From: an uncultured Clostridia bacterium | GTDB taxonomy: Bacteria; Bacillota; Clostridia; UBA1381 | NCBI GenBank assembly: GCA_934462945.1 | Contig: CAKSJF010000002.1 | Location: 1 to 64,000 of the forward strand | Direction of reading: 5' to 3' | DNA length: 64,000 nucleotides | Part shown: positions 51,617-61,323 of the stretch, one piece after another | Layout of the letters: each line of letters opens with the position of its first letter | Numbering within the stretch: position 1 is the stretch's first letter | Position numbers and translations under genes: made by a program | The notes under the pieces: model-generated | The model's database searches: none | Told to the model about the DNA's origin: nothing | Seen by the model: the letters and a program-made list of their open reading frames with translations, nothing else

Positions 51617-54070
51617 TCAGGCGGTTTCTAAAACAAATTCCTTGTCCTTTGCCGTTACCTTGATTTTTTCATTGTGACTGATTTCTCCGTCGATAATCTT
51701 TTCGGAGAGCATATCCTCAATTTTGCTTTGGATTGCCCGGCGCAGAGGTCTTGCGCCGTATACCGGATCAAAGCCCTCCTTTGCAATTTCAGCGACAGCC
51801 TCGTCGGTAAATTCCACGTCGTATTCGTTTGCGTCCAGACGCTTTTTCAGCTGACCAAGCATCAGTCTTGCGATTGCCTGAATATTTTCCTCAGTCAGAC
51901 GGTGGAATACGATAATATCGTCAATACGGTTTAAGAACTCCGGCTTGAATGCACGCTTTACTTCCTCCATCACGCGTTCGCGGATTCTGGTGTATTCGTC
52001 TGTTTCTGCCGGCTTTTCCTCGGTCTTGGAGAATCCGAGCTTTGTGTTTGTGTTCAGAATCTCTTTTGCGCCCAGGTTTGAGGTCATGATAATGACAGTG
52101 TTCCGGAAATCCACTCTCCTGCCCTGTGCATCTGTCAGAATACCATCCTCCAAAATTTGCAGCATGATATTAAAGACATCCGGATGCGCTTTTTCTACCT
52201 CGTCAAACAGCAGTACTGAATACGGATGCTTCCGGATCTTTTCGGTCAGCTGACCGCCTTCCTCAAAGCCGACATATCCCGGAGGCGAACCGATAAATTT
52301 CGACACGGCATGCTTTTCCATATATTCCGACATATCAACCCGGATCATTGCGTCCTCGCTGCCAAACATGCTCTCGGCAAGCGCTTTGGAAAGCTCTGTT
52401 TTACCAACGCCTGTCGGACCTAAGAACAGGAACGAACCAATCGGACGTTTCGGATCCTTTAATCCGGCTCTGCCGCGGCGGATTGCCTTTGCAACGGCTG
52501 TAACAGCCTCCTCCTGACCGATCACTCTTGCATGGAGCAGCTTTTCGAGGTTCTTTAAGCGTTCACTTTCCTCCTCGGCAAGCCGGCGAACAGGAATGTT
52601 TGTCCAGTCGGATACAATATCTGCAATATCCTCCTCGCTGACCTCCAGCCGCTTGCTCTTTTCGTTTTCTCTCCATGCGCCGGATTTTTCGCTGATCTGC
52701 TCCTGAAGTTTCTTTTCCTTGTCCCGTAATTCTGCGGCTTTTTCAAAGTCCTGTGCAGTAATAGCTTCCTGTTTTTCCTTTGCCACTGACTCGATTTCCT
52801 TTTCCAGATCCTTCAGATCATTCGGAGCGGTCATAGAGGAAAGCTTTTTCTTGGATGCTGCCTCATCAATTAGGTCGATTGCCTTATCCGGCAGGAAACG
52901 GTCGGTAATATATCTTGCAGAAAGCTTTGCAGCTGCGGTCAATGCCTCATCACTGATTTTCACATTGTGATGTGCTTCATATTTGTCGCGCAGTCCCTTT
53001 AGAATCTGCTCCGTTTCCTCAACAGTCGGCTCGCTGACGGTAACCGGCTGGAAACGACGCTCTAAAGCGGCGTCCTTTTCGATATATTTGCGGTATTCGT
53101 TAATGGTTGTTGCACCGATTAACTGTAATTCCCCTCTTGCAAGAGACGGTTTTAAGATATTAGATGCGTCAATTGCGCCCTCTGCTGCGCCTGCACCGAC
53201 AATGGTATGCAGCTCATCAATAAAGAGAATGACATTTCCGGCATTGATGACCTCCTCCACTGCCTTTTTCAGACGTTCCTCAAATTCACCGCGGTATTTT
53301 GCGCCGGCAACCATGGAGGACAAATCCACTGCAACCAACCGTTTGTCTTTTAAGCTTTCCGGAACGTCGCCGCTGGAAATCCTTTGTGCCAAACCCTCAA
53401 CCACTGCTGTTTTACCAACACCCGGCTCACCGATCAGGCAAGGGTTGTTTTTGGTACGTCTTGATAAAATCTGAATCACACGGTCGATTTCGGAGCTTCT
53501 TCCGATCACCGGGTCGAATTTATCTTCCTTTGCAAGAGCGGTCAGATCTCTGCCGAACTGATCCAGAGTCGGAGTTGCGGTTTTCTGCGGTCTTGCGCCT
53601 TTTTTCTGACCGGTCGGTGACACCGGCTCGCCGTCAATGGCATGAATTGTGCTGGAGTAGAAATCACCTAAGTGAATGCCCAGGGTTACCAGAATCTGTG
53701 CACCGACACCGTCTCCGTCCCGGAGAATCGCCATGAGCAGATGCTCTGTGCCGATGTAGCCGTGTCCCATTCTGCGTGCTTCCATTGCACTCATTTCCAA
53801 AATCTTTTTACTTCTTGGTGTCAGTGAAAGCTCGGTTTGCTGGGAAAGCGGCTCGGAGGATGGAATCAGCATTTCCAGTTGATTCCGGACTGCCTCCTCG
53901 TTGATCCCGGCATCCTGCAAAGCCTTTGCTGCAACGCCTGTACCCTCACGAATCAGACCCAACAGCAAGTGCTCACTGCCCACATACTGCTGACCTAATT
54001 CACATGCAATATCATGCGCGTGGCTCAAAGCCATCCGCGCTTTTTCTGTAAAGTTTGAAAACATCATCAT
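51617..54070 (-). CDS. clpC: ClpC, Clp protease ATPase subunit
   Basis: An 817-residue Hsp100 unfoldase that feeds the ClpP protease. N-terminal double Clp-N repeat at about 1-145. First AAA domain with Walker [11 protein letters not shown] and Walker [10 protein letters not shown]. Middle domain with a UVR-like coiled coil ([17 protein letters not shown]). Second AAA domain with Walker [15 protein letters not shown] and a C-terminal ClpB-D2-small domain. The start at ATG 54070 is preferred, since GGGTGAG lies directly upstream and the GTG at 54079 would be inside it. It ends the ctsR operon. A VGF-type ClpP-binding loop was not checked. Confidence 0.95.
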   Translation of the reverse strand: MMMFSNFTEKARMALSHAHDIACELGQQYVGSEHLLLGLIREGTGVAAKALQDAGINEEAVRNQLEMLIPSSEPLSQQTELSLTPRSKKILEMSAMEARRMGHGYIGTEHLLMAILRDGDGVGAQILVTLGIHLGDFYSSTIHAIDGEPVSPTGQKKGARPQKTATPTLDQFGRDLTALAKEDKFDPVIGRSSEIDRVIQILSRRTKNNPCLIGEPGVGKTAVVEGLAQRISSGDVPESLKDKRLVAVDLSSMVAGAKYRGEFEERLKKAVEEVINAGNVILFIDELHTIVGAGAAEGAIDASNILKPSLARGELQLIGATTINEYRKYIEKDAALERRFQPVTVSEPTVEETEQILKGLRDKYEAHHNVKISDEALTAAAKLSARYITDRFLPDKAIDLIDEAASKKKLSSMTAPNDLKDLEKEIESVAKEKQEAITAQDFEKAAELRDKEKKLQEQISEKSGAWRENEKSKRLEVSEEDIADIVSDWTNIPVRRLAEEESERLKNLEKLLHARVIGQEEAVTAVAKAIRRGRAGLKDPKRPIGSFLFLGPTGVGKTELSKALAESMFGSEDAMIRVDMSEYMEKHAVSKFIGSPPGYVGFEEGGQLTEKIRKHPYSVLLFDEVEKAHPDVFNIMLQILEDGILTDAQGRRVDFRNTVIIMTSNLGAKEILNTNTKLGFSKTEEKPAETDEYTRIRERVMEEVKRAFKPEFLNRIDDIIVFHRLTEENIQAIARLMLGQLKKRLDANEYDVEFTDEAVAEIAKEGFDPVYGARPLRRAIQSKIEDMLSEKIIDGEISHNEKIKVTAKDKEFVLETA

Positions 54071-54089
54071 AAAACTCACCCTTTCTTTT

Positions 54090-55103
54090 TTATTCCAATA
54101 AACTGTTTCGGATCAATTCCGCCCTGCGGCGGTCGCGCTCCTCCGGGGTCATTTCCTTGTCTCCGGCAATTTGCGCCGGTTCGGTCTGAACCATCAGAGA
54201 AATCAAAGATACGTTAATATCTTCCTTTATGATATTCATAGCTTTGCCAAGAATGACATCGGATATAAGTGATTTTGCCTCATTGGAGGAAATTTTTCTC
54301 GCATAGCGGAGTGTCCCGTAGGAACGCCACAGCCGATCCTCTAATGCATCCTTGTGCTGCTTTTCTAATTTCTTTCTTGCTTCTTTTTCGTAGTCCTCAA
54401 TTTGCCCGGCAATGTCGGAAAGCTTTTGAATTAATTCTTCCTCGGTGCTGCCCATGGTGACGCTGTTGGAAATCTGATAGAGGTTTCCGAGCGCCTTAGA
54501 GCCTTCGCCGTAGCTGCCGCGGACTGCGATTCCTAATTTTCCGGCGGAAGAAATAATGCCGGAAATGCTGTCGGTCATAGTCAGCGCCGGCAGATGAAGC
54601 ATTAAGGAGGCACGCAAGCCTGTTCCTAAATTGGTCGGACATGCGGTCAGATAGCCAAGCTTTTCATCAAATGCATAGTCTAAGCTTTCTTCTAACACAT
54701 CATCAATCTTGTTTGCCAAATCCCATGCCTCATGCAGCCGGTTTCCTCCTAAAATTACCTGTAAACGAATGTGATCCTCCTCGTTGATCATAATGCTCAT
54801 GTTCTCGTCCTTGCCGAGAAGTAGAGCGCCGTATCTGGAATTGATCAAATCCGGACTGATCAGATGAAGTTCTGCAAGTTTTCTTTTTTCTTTGCCGGAA
54901 AGCTTTGTCATCTCCATATATTGAAATTCCTTTGCCAGGGTGGACGGACTTTTTAAAATCGCATTTTTGATTTCTTCCGCCGCCGCGGCTGCCTGTTGTT
55001 CGCTCATTGCATTCGGAAACGGATATTTTTCCAGATTCCGCGCCAGACGAACCCTTGTGCTGACGATAATATCATTTTTGTTTTGTTCCTGATCCCAACG
55101 CAT
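54090..55103 (-). CDS. mcsB: McsB, protein arginine kinase
   Basis: A 337-residue ATP:guanido phosphotransferase that phosphorylates arginines on proteins to mark them for ClpC-ClpP. The N-terminal [16 protein letters not shown] is the family nucleotide-binding start. Further motifs are [22 protein letters not shown] and the C-terminal [25 protein letters not shown] region. It overlaps the mcsA stop by one base and lies 19 bases before clpC. McsA is its activator. Confidence 0.95.
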   Translation of the reverse strand: MRWDQEQNKNDIIVSTRVRLARNLEKYPFPNAMSEQQAAAAAEEIKNAILKSPSTLAKEFQYMEMTKLSGKEKRKLAELHLISPDLINSRYGALLLGKDENMSIMINEEDHIRLQVILGGNRLHEAWDLANKIDDVLEESLDYAFDEKLGYLTACPTNLGTGLRASLMLHLPALTMTDSISGIISSAGKLGIAVRGSYGEGSKALGNLYQISNSVTMGSTEEELIQKLSDIAGQIEDYEKEARKKLEKQHKDALEDRLWRSYGTLRYARKISSNEAKSLISDVILGKAMNIIKEDINVSLISLMVQTEPAQIAGDKEMTPEERDRRRAELIRNSLLE

Positions 55104-55456
55104 TATTGCTCGCCTCCCATTTCTTTTAATTCCTTGTGTAATTTTGCTGCCTTTTCATAATCCTCTGCTGCAACTGCCTGAGAAATTTCTCTTTTTAAGG
55201 TTTCATAGCGCCGTTTCTGACGGAGCGCTCCGCCGCAGCGTGCCGGAACCTTTCCTACATGGGTCGGATTCTGGTGAATCTGCTTAATAGTTGCCTGCAA
55301 GGGCGCATCAAATGCTTTGTAGCATTCCGGACAGCCTAAAAGGCTGCTTTTCTGAAATTCTGCAAAGGTTCTTCCGCAGTGCGGACATTTTGCGGTTTCG
55401 TGGTAAACCGGGTAAATGTCAAACCCATCAAAAAAATCTGAAAATAAATCAAACAT
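55103..55456 (-). CDS. mcsA: McsA, McsB activator, short single-zinc form
   Basis: A 117-residue zinc-finger protein that activates McsB. Only one four-Cys set is visible: CPHCGRTFAEFQKSSLLGCPEC (the pairs around residues 24 and 42). A C-terminal UVR motif (AAEDYEKAAKLHKELKEM) is intact. Typical McsA proteins of Bacillus have about 180 residues and two zinc modules, so this one has lost the first or is a short lineage version. The upstream sequence shows no further open N-terminal extension: the ctsR stop is 12 bases away. Confidence 0.9.
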   Translation of the reverse strand: MFDLFSDFFDGFDIYPVYHETAKCPHCGRTFAEFQKSSLLGCPECYKAFDAPLQATIKQIHQNPTHVGKVPARCGGALRQKRRYETLKREISQAVAAEDYEKAAKLHKELKEMGGEQ

Positions 55457-55468
55457 ACTAACATCTCC

Positions 55469-55906
55469 TTATAATAATGCGGTTATCATATTTTTAAAGG
55501 TTTCGGCGCGGAGTTTGTTTTGCTCGCTGCCGGCTTTTTTTAAGCTTTCAGAACAGGCGAGAAGCATTTTTGCCTCCCCGGCTGTGATTCGCTTTCGGTC
55601 GTATAGAAAAGACACAATCGCTTTTGCTCCGGGAACATCCAATGTATCTTTCATAGAAGAAAGCACATGAGACACGTCGTCCGTAACTTCAATCCTGCGA
55701 ATCCGGAGACATCCGCCGCCGCCGCGCCGGGATTCTACTAAATATCCGTGTTCGGGATTGAATCTGGTAGAGATCACATAGTTGATCTGCGACGGAACAC
55801 ACTGGAAAATGGATGCCAATTCATTTCTTCCGATTTCCAGATACTCCTGATCCTCATTTTTTAATAGTTCAATCAGGAAGGTTTCGATCCGATCACTGAT
55901 TCCCAT
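55469..55906 (-). CDS. ctsR: CtsR, class III heat-shock repressor
   Basis: A 145-residue repressor of clp genes. An N-terminal helix-turn-helix (NELASIFQCVPSQINYVISTRF) and the winged loop SRRGGGGCLRI with the tetraglycine temperature sensor are intact. The C-terminal dimerisation domain follows. ATG 55906 (MGISD) is preferred with GAGGTGAG 4-5 bases upstream; the GTG at 55915 lies within that site. First gene of the ctsR-mcsA-mcsB-clpC operon, which it represses through its own operator. Confidence 0.95.
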   Translation of the reverse strand: MGISDRIETFLIELLKNEDQEYLEIGRNELASIFQCVPSQINYVISTRFNPEHGYLVESRRGGGGCLRIRRIEVTDDVSHVLSSMKDTLDVPGAKAIVSFLYDRKRITAGEAKMLLACSESLKKAGSEQNKLRAETFKNMITALL

Positions 55907-55924
55907 TTTTCTCACCTCTTAGAC

Positions 55925-55941
55925 TTTGACTTTCTTTGACC
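55925..55941 (-). promoter_or_regulatory. CtsR operator
   Basis: On the minus strand GGTCAAA (55941-55935), 3 bases and AGTCAAA (55931-55925), the known CtsR tandem heptad. It lies downstream of the -10 and just before the ctsR ribosome site. Confidence 0.9.
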
Positions 55942-55955
55942 TTTATTGTGACTAC

Positions 55956-55984
55956 AGTATAACACGTCCTTTCTGATTTGTCAA
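55956..55984 (-). promoter_or_regulatory. promoter of the ctsR operon
   Basis: On the minus strand TTGACA (55984-55979), a 17-base spacer and TATACT (55961-55956). Confidence 0.85.
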
Positions 55985-56062
55985 TGAAAAAATATAATAT
56001 AAATTATGAACTTTTTGTGAAGCATGTCCCGGCAGATTGATGAGTTTTAAAAGCGATTTTTT

Positions 56063-56096
56063 CTTAAAAATATTCAAAACAGCGAATAATTATACA
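56063..56096 (+). promoter_or_regulatory. possible pair of ArgR (ARG) boxes
   Basis: Two sequences resemble the TGAATWWWWATTCA box: CTTAAAAATATTCA (56063-56076), with a good right half, and CGAATAATTATACA (56083-56096). They sit just upstream of the argB -35 box. Each matches only about 10-12 of 14 positions. Confidence 0.4.
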
Positions 56097-56112
56097 TGTT
56101 TATGAAAGTTTA

Positions 56113-56140
56113 TTGACTTTTCAAAAAAGTGTGGTACAAT
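56113..56140 (+). promoter_or_regulatory. promoter of argB
   Basis: TTGACT (56113-56118), a 16-base spacer and TACAAT (56135-56140). Confidence 0.65.
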
Positions 56141-56172
56141 AAACCTATCAAAACCAAAGAGGAGCGGATGAT

Positions 56173-57045
56173 ATGGAGGAGTTAATAAAAAAAGCCGGGA
56201 TTCTGATTGAGGCACTGCCGTATATTCAGAAGTTTGCAAATAAAACGGTGGTTGTAAAATACGGCGGAAATGCGATGATTAATGATGAATTAAAGCATTC
56301 TGTGATGGACGATATTATTCTGTTAAAATATATCGGACTGCATCCGATTCTGGTGCATGGCGGCGGCCCGGATATTTCAGCGGCATTAAACAGCTTTGGG
56401 AAAAAGTCCGAATTTGTGAACGGTCTGCGTGTAACCGATGCAGAGACGATGCGGATTGCCCAGATGGTTTTAGTAGGAAAAACGAACAAGGAAATTGTTT
56501 CGCTCCTGAATTGTAAGGGCGGAAAGGCAATCGGTTTCTGCGGAATTGACAGCGGCTTTATCCGGTGTAAAAAGCAGTATGCCTTAGCAGACGGAGAAAA
56601 AAAGGATATCGGCTATGTGGGCGATATTGTCCGGGTAGATCCGCATATTATTCAGTATCTTGCAAGTGATGCCTATATCCCGGTGATTGCGCCGATCGGT
56701 ATGGACGAGGAGGGGCAAAGCTACAATATTAATGCAGACAGTGTTGCTGCGGCAATTGCAGCTGCAACCTCGGCAGAAAAGCTGATCCTTTTAACGGACG
56801 TGGAGGGTGTGAAGGACGAGCAGGGAAATGTGATCTATGAAACCTGCCGCGAGGAAATCCATCAGCTGATTGAAGCCGGCATTATCAGCGGCGGCATGAT
56901 TCCGAAAGTGCTTGGATGTCTGGATGCGCTGGATGCCGGAGTCAAAGGCGTTCATATTATCGACGGACGCGTTCCGCACTGCTTGCTTTTGGAGATTTTT
57001 ACGAAGACAGGAATCGGCACTTTGATAAAAGGTACAAATTATTAG
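56173..57045 (+). CDS. argB: acetylglutamate kinase
   Basis: A 290-residue amino acid kinase that phosphorylates N-acetyl-L-glutamate in arginine synthesis. VVKYGGNAM holds the conserved Lys, and [16 protein letters not shown] is the ATP phosphate-binding Gly-rich loop. [29 protein letters not shown] is the C-terminal nucleotide-binding region. The N-terminal helix (about 15 residues before the first strand) is of the arginine-sensitive type. It stands outside any arg operon and has its own promoter with possible ArgR boxes. GAGGAG lies 5-9 bases before the ATG. Confidence 0.95.
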   Translation: MEELIKKAGILIEALPYIQKFANKTVVVKYGGNAMINDELKHSVMDDIILLKYIGLHPILVHGGGPDISAALNSFGKKSEFVNGLRVTDAETMRIAQMVLVGKTNKEIVSLLNCKGGKAIGFCGIDSGFIRCKKQYALADGEKKDIGYVGDIVRVDPHIIQYLASDAYIPVIAPIGMDEEGQSYNINADSVAAAIAAATSAEKLILLTDVEGVKDEQGNVIYETCREEIHQLIEAGIISGGMIPKVLGCLDALDAGVKGVHIIDGRVPHCLLLEIFTKTGIGTLIKGTNY

Positions 57046-57095
57046 AGTGGAAATTGTTTAACAAAGATATATTTGATCTTTTTTTCCAAATGGTC

Positions 57096-57124
57096 TTGAC
57101 AAAGGTGTTAAAATCCTGTATAAT
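57096..57124 (+). promoter_or_regulatory. strong promoter of the SLH protein gene
   Basis: TTGACA (57096-57101), a 17-base spacer and TATAAT (57119-57124). With the perfect AGGAGGT ribosome site this predicts high expression. Confidence 0.9.
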
Positions 57125-57172
57125 GAAGAAAAAAGCTATCGGCTTTTGAAATTTTAGTAGGAGGTTTTACTC

Positions 57173-59314
57173 ATGAAGAAAACGAAAATGACTTCTTTGG
57201 CTATTACGTCGTCATTAGTATTGAGCATGTTCGCGGCCACACTTCCTGCAATGGCAGAACAATACTACTCCGATGTGGCTGAAGATCACTGGGCATATAG
57301 TTGGGTAGATTATATGCATGGAAAGGGGTATATCCATGGTTACCCGGATGGCACATATCGTCCGGATCAGAACATTACCCGTGCAGAATTTGTTACAATT
57401 TTAAACTATGTTTTAAATTCCAGAAATCCTGCAAATAAAGATTTCACAGACGTAACAAACGAGGATTGGTTCTATGATCAGATCCAGTGGGCAGCAGGAG
57501 CAGGCTATCTTTCCGGCTATAGCGACGGAAGTGCGAAGCCGAACCAGTATATCACCCGCGAGGAGGCTGCTGTTGTTGTATCAAAGGCATACCACCTGAA
57601 AGTGAATGAGGGCGGCGAAAGCTATGCAGATGCAGATGAGGCAAGTGATTGGGCGTTGCCGTTTATTAAAACCCTGACCAATAATGCCATTCTTAACGGA
57701 GACGGAAACGGTACATTCCGTCCGAAGGATAACATCCTCCGTGCAGAGGTTGCCGTTATGATTGCAAAGGCAGAGCAGAACCCGGATCTTGAGAAAGAAG
57801 AGCTGGTATATCCGGATTCTCTGACCAAGACTGAGGATGGCTATACCTTAAGCGGAATCACCGTGAAAAATCTGGATAAGGACATGAAGGTTTCTGTTGA
57901 GGTAACAGAAAACGGAAATGTCGGAACTTATACAGTCACCGCAAAAATCGGCGATGAAGTACTGGTTGAAAACGGTACACCGGACGATTTAAAGGCAGCA
58001 TTGGAGGCAAGAACCCTCTCAGCTGAGGATCTTGCAAATCTGCATCTGACTTTCTCAGGCTTTGAGGCTGCAGAGGCTGGTTCTTCCCTGGATGTGAAGA
58101 TCACAGCTACCGATGCAGAAAACGATGTGGGAATTGGGGCTAAGACCTATAGCATTGCATTCGGCGAGCCGTCCATTGTATGGCCGCAGATCACAGGTAC
58201 AAGAAATAACTACCAGTTTACAAAGGCAAAGCCGTCCGCTGTTGCAAACGGCAAGCTGATCCTGACAAACATTTCTGATGATGAATTAGGTGCATACAGC
58301 ATTGAAGCAAAAATCGGAAATGAAGCTTTAGGCACATTTGATTCAATTGAAGCATTGAATAAGGCAATTGAGGAAAAGGTTTGGACAGACGATAGCTTAT
58401 CTGCTTTGACCTTAACCTTTACCGCAAACGGCAGCCAAAGCTTTACTCTGAAATTCAGAGCATCCTTGGTTGATGCAACCGAGGGAACAGCAATCGGAAA
58501 TAATGCTGAGTATACCATTAACTTTGAAAAGGTTTCCGGTCAGACCGGCAGCCTGACTGGCGGAAGAAGAACAACTCCGGTTGATGAATCCCGTGACCGT
58601 GTTGCTCAAAGCTTAAAGGATTATCAGGATCACAAGACAAACAGCAATTCTGAACGTGCAGTTGCAGATGATGAAAGAAAGCATGGTATCTCAAATGATA
58701 TGCTGAAGATTATCTTGACAAACGATGGTATGTGGGATTTTGATACATCTGTTTCACAGACAAAGTATGCAGCTAATGTTCAGAAGGAATATACAGATCA
58801 CAGAACGGATTTAGGAGATGTAGACGGTTCTTATTTCGATGCATTATATTCGATCTATGAGGATGTTATTCAATATTTGATGGATAGTACAAAGACAACA
58901 CCAAAGTCTTGGCAGAATGCGGTTATTACTGAAAATTCATCAGATAAAGAAGAATATGTATACCTGTTCCGTGCAATGGTAGCAACTGTTAACGGAGCAG
59001 CAAATGATGCAATCAGAATTTACAGCGGACAGGAAGCAACAACAGAAGATAAGTACTTTGAGAAGTTTAAAGATGCTGTTCCTGCAACATTCGCAGCCGC
59101 TGTTGATAAGTACTGTAGTTCATTAGATGCTGATACGCGTACTGAGATTACAAATGTTGCAATTGATTATTGCAGTAAAATATTTAACGCTGCTGGCAAG
59201 GATTCAATTAAAAAAGCACTTTCGGACTGGATGGAAAAGCACAAAGATCAAGGAAGGACTTTGACAGTTGAAGCATTTGCTAATATTTTAAAAGAGTATC
59301 GTTTGTACAAATAA
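57173..59314 (+). CDS. SLH-domain surface protein, possible S-layer protein
   Basis: A 713-residue exported protein. Signal peptide at 1-28 (cleavage after MAMA-like region near TLPAMA). Three SLH repeats at about 30-205; the first ends in YPDGTYRPDQNITRAEF. A linker of beta-rich repeats covers about 220-465. The C-terminal 230 residues are mostly helical and lack a recognised domain. The gene has a perfect promoter, a perfect AGGAGG and its own terminator, as expected for an abundant wall protein. The DNA of the C-terminal part is noticeably richer in AT and uses different codons from the SLH part. It could be the S-layer or a surface-display protein with a variable outer domain. Confidence 0.85.
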   Translation: MKKTKMTSLAITSSLVLSMFAATLPAMAEQYYSDVAEDHWAYSWVDYMHGKGYIHGYPDGTYRPDQNITRAEFVTILNYVLNSRNPANKDFTDVTNEDWFYDQIQWAAGAGYLSGYSDGSAKPNQYITREEAAVVVSKAYHLKVNEGGESYADADEASDWALPFIKTLTNNAILNGDGNGTFRPKDNILRAEVAVMIAKAEQNPDLEKEELVYPDSLTKTEDGYTLSGITVKNLDKDMKVSVEVTENGNVGTYTVTAKIGDEVLVENGTPDDLKAALEARTLSAEDLANLHLTFSGFEAAEAGSSLDVKITATDAENDVGIGAKTYSIAFGEPSIVWPQITGTRNNYQFTKAKPSAVANGKLILTNISDDELGAYSIEAKIGNEALGTFDSIEALNKAIEEKVWTDDSLSALTLTFTANGSQSFTLKFRASLVDATEGTAIGNNAEYTINFEKVSGQTGSLTGGRRTTPVDESRDRVAQSLKDYQDHKTNSNSERAVADDERKHGISNDMLKIILTNDGMWDFDTSVSQTKYAANVQKEYTDHRTDLGDVDGSYFDALYSIYEDVIQYLMDSTKTTPKSWQNAVITENSSDKEEYVYLFRAMVATVNGAANDAIRIYSGQEATTEDKYFEKFKDAVPATFAAAVDKYCSSLDADTRTEITNVAIDYCSKIFNAAGKDSIKKALSDWMEKHKDQGRTLTVEAFANILKEYRLYK

Positions 59315-59327
59315 GTAACAAAAATTT

Positions 59328-59356
59328 GGGCGGATTTTTATCCGCCCGATTTTTTT
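59328..59356 (+). terminator. terminator of the SLH protein gene
   Basis: GGGCGGAT (59328-59335), a TTTT loop and ATCCGCCC (59340-59347), followed by GATTTTTTTT. Confidence 0.92.
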
Positions 59357-59418
59357 TGAAATTTTTCGTGCATTTTTAAGCATTTTATGATATACTTATT
59401 CATATAGAGGGTGATTGC

Positions 59419-59916
59419 ATGTTGAAACAAATACCAACAATAGAAAATCCAAAGGATTATACAGTATTAGAAAGACGGGATTCCGGGTTTGTTGAATTAA
59501 AGGACAAAGAGCCTTTTTTTGTACAGATGCAGTATCCGCGCCTTGGAATGAAGCACGCAGAATCGCGGTGTCTGATTCGGGAGGAACTATATGAGCGTCT
59601 CTTGGCGGCGCAAAATTCACTTCCGGACGGAATCCGGCTTTGCATTTGGGATGCCTGGCGGCCGTTTCTGCTGCAAAAGGAGCTTTATGAGAAGTACCGT
59701 CGGCAGATTGTATGCCAGTTTCATCTGGAAAAGAAATCAGAGTGCGAGGTGGAGAACGTGGTCAAACGGTTTGTTTCGCTGCCGGTGGAAAATCCGCTCC
59801 TGCCGCCGGTGCATACCACAGGCGGTGCAGTGGATCTGACGCTTGCAGACGAGAACGGAACTCCGCTTTCGATGGGAACAGAATTTGACGCATTTTCCGG
59901 GAAAGCCTGGATCTGA
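59419..59916 (+). pseudogene. truncated M15D (VanX/DdpX-like) D-Ala-D-Ala dipeptidase
   Basis: A 165-residue remnant of a zinc D-Ala-D-Ala dipeptidase. WDAWRP and the metal motif PPVHTTGGAVDLTL (His and Asp ligands) are present, and the MGTEFDAF segment follows. Then the frame ends at once in GKAWI-stop. The C-terminal EWWHW motif, which supplies the catalytic Glu and the third zinc ligand in this family, is missing. Full-length members have about 190-230 residues. The enzyme should therefore be inactive. The gene has AGAGGG 8-13 bases before the ATG. The break point is next to the orphan ORF that follows. Confidence 0.7.
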
Positions 59917-60371
59917 AAAAAGAGGATTTGGAAAGGGTAAAGGCGGCGGCAGAAAACTTGGAAATGTTCCAGAAGCTGTTTAAAATGGATTTGCAGATTG
60001 ACCGGTTTAAGGGCAGAATGGAAAATGTCAAGGTTTCCCCGGAGGGAATTGTCTGCACATTCCGGACAGAACACGACCCAAACGCACAGGAACACACCAT
60101 CCGGATTATCTTCCATATGCCGAAACGCTGGGGATCCTCCCTGGAGGTTGCTTTGGTTGACCCGGTGCGCGCACCGAGAATCACAGTCAGCTACCCGGAG
60201 GATGTGATGGATGTGGAGATGTTCTCGTTCCTGAGCAAAGGTGAGGAATCTTCTTTGGAGGTTGCGCATGAGCATCTAAACGGTATCTACGATATTTCCT
60301 TAAATAGCGAATGGGTTTACCCCATCAGCGGAATGGTGTTCTGCCCGGAGAAAAAGACTGAGCAGGAATAG
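59905..60371 (+). CDS. orphan hypothetical protein, N-terminus probably lost
   Basis: An open frame runs from before 59928 to 60371. From the TTG at 59928 it encodes 147 residues, and the frame is open upstream to about 59905 (ESLDLKKEDLERVKAAAEN). The residues have a helical start and then a beta-rich part with the stretch IRIIFHMPKRWGSSLEVALVDP. I do not recognise a family. No ATG or GTG with a ribosome site exists at its start, and its frame follows directly the broken VanX-like frame. It looks like the remaining part of a gene joined to the dipeptidase by a deletion. A frame translated by read-through is an alternative. Confidence 0.5.
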
Positions 60372-60380
60372 CAATATTGC

Positions 60381-60409
60381 TTGACAATCCCATGAAAAAA
60401 TGGTATAGT
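60381..60409 (+). promoter_or_regulatory. promoter of the methyltransferase (and ecf) operon
   Basis: TTGACA (60381-60386), a 17-base spacer and TATAGT (60404-60409). It lies inside the long ORF and shows that translation starts later, at 60452. Confidence 0.8.
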
Positions 60410-60451
60410 AGAATTGGAAGAATAGAAATTCAAAGGATAAGGAATAGCAGA

Positions 60452-61318
60452 ATGTGGATTGCAGATCAATGGACAGATTATAAATTATTAGACAGCGCCG
60501 GCGGCGAAAAGCTGGAATACTGGGGAGATATTCTCCTACGCCGTCCTGATCCGCAGGCAATCTGGACGGAAAGAACCGAACAGAGACTGTGGGAAAAGTC
60601 AGACGCGCATTACCACCGTTCCAAAAGCGGCGGCGGCAGCTGGCAGTTTCATAACAAAAAGCTCCCGGCATACTGGCCGATACACTATCGGGATTTAACG
60701 TTCCATATTAAACCGATGGGCTTTAAGCATACAGGGTTGTTTCCGGAGCAGGCGGTCAATTGGGATTGGTTTTCCGAGCTGATAAAAAAAGCCGGACGAC
60801 CGGTCAGAGTGCTGAATTTGTTTGCCTATACCGGCGGAGCGACGGTTGCCGCACTTGCCGCAGGGGCAGAGGTGGTGCATGTGGATGCGTCGCGCGGCAT
60901 GGTAACCTGGGCAAAGGAAAACGTTATCGCGTCCGGACTGGGGGAAAAACCGGTTCGGTATATTGTAGATGATGTGGTGAAGTTTGTTTTGCGCGAGGAA
61001 CGGCGCAAACGGGAATATGATGCAATTATTATGGATCCGCCGTCCTATGGCAGAGGTCCTGGCGGTGAGGTCTGGAAAATTGAAAATGAGCTGTATCCGC
61101 TGATTCAGAATTGTATTAAAATTTTATCTCCAAACCCGCTTTTCTTCCTGATTAATTCCTACACAACCGGACTTTCCGCATCTATTTTAGAAAATGTACT
61201 GACCTATACGATGAAAAAACGCTATGGCGGCAGGGTGTCGGCAGATGAAATCGGCTTGCCGATGCTTTCCAATCATATGGTTCTTCCCTGCGGCATTTCC
61301 GGCAGATGGGAAGGGTGA
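60452..61318 (+). CDS. SAM-dependent methyltransferase, RlmI-like
   Basis: A 288-residue class I methyltransferase of the RlmI/Methyltrans_SAM type. SAM motif VLNLFAYTGGATVAALAAGA (about residues 123-142), acidic loop VVHVDAS, and the catalytic motif IIMDPPSYGRGP. The family methylates cytosine in 23S rRNA (RlmI: C1962), but it lacks an N-terminal PUA domain here. ATG 60452 is preferred, with AAGGA 8-9 bases upstream and the promoter at 60381; the frame before it is not translated. It is 5 bases before ecfA1. Confidence 0.85.
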   Translation: MWIADQWTDYKLLDSAGGEKLEYWGDILLRRPDPQAIWTERTEQRLWEKSDAHYHRSKSGGGSWQFHNKKLPAYWPIHYRDLTFHIKPMGFKHTGLFPEQAVNWDWFSELIKKAGRPVRVLNLFAYTGGATVAALAAGAEVVHVDASRGMVTWAKENVIASGLGEKPVRYIVDDVVKFVLREERRKREYDAIIMDPPSYGRGPGGEVWKIENELYPLIQNCIKILSPNPLFFLINSYTTGLSASILENVLTYTMKKRYGGRVSADEIGLPMLSNHMVLPCGISGRWEG

Positions 61319-61323
61319 AGAAA

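Noticed and set aside
60377..60451. N-terminal extension of the RlmI-like methyltransferase
   Set aside because: A consensus promoter at 60381-60409 lies in this stretch, and the ribosome site and family-like start are at 60452.
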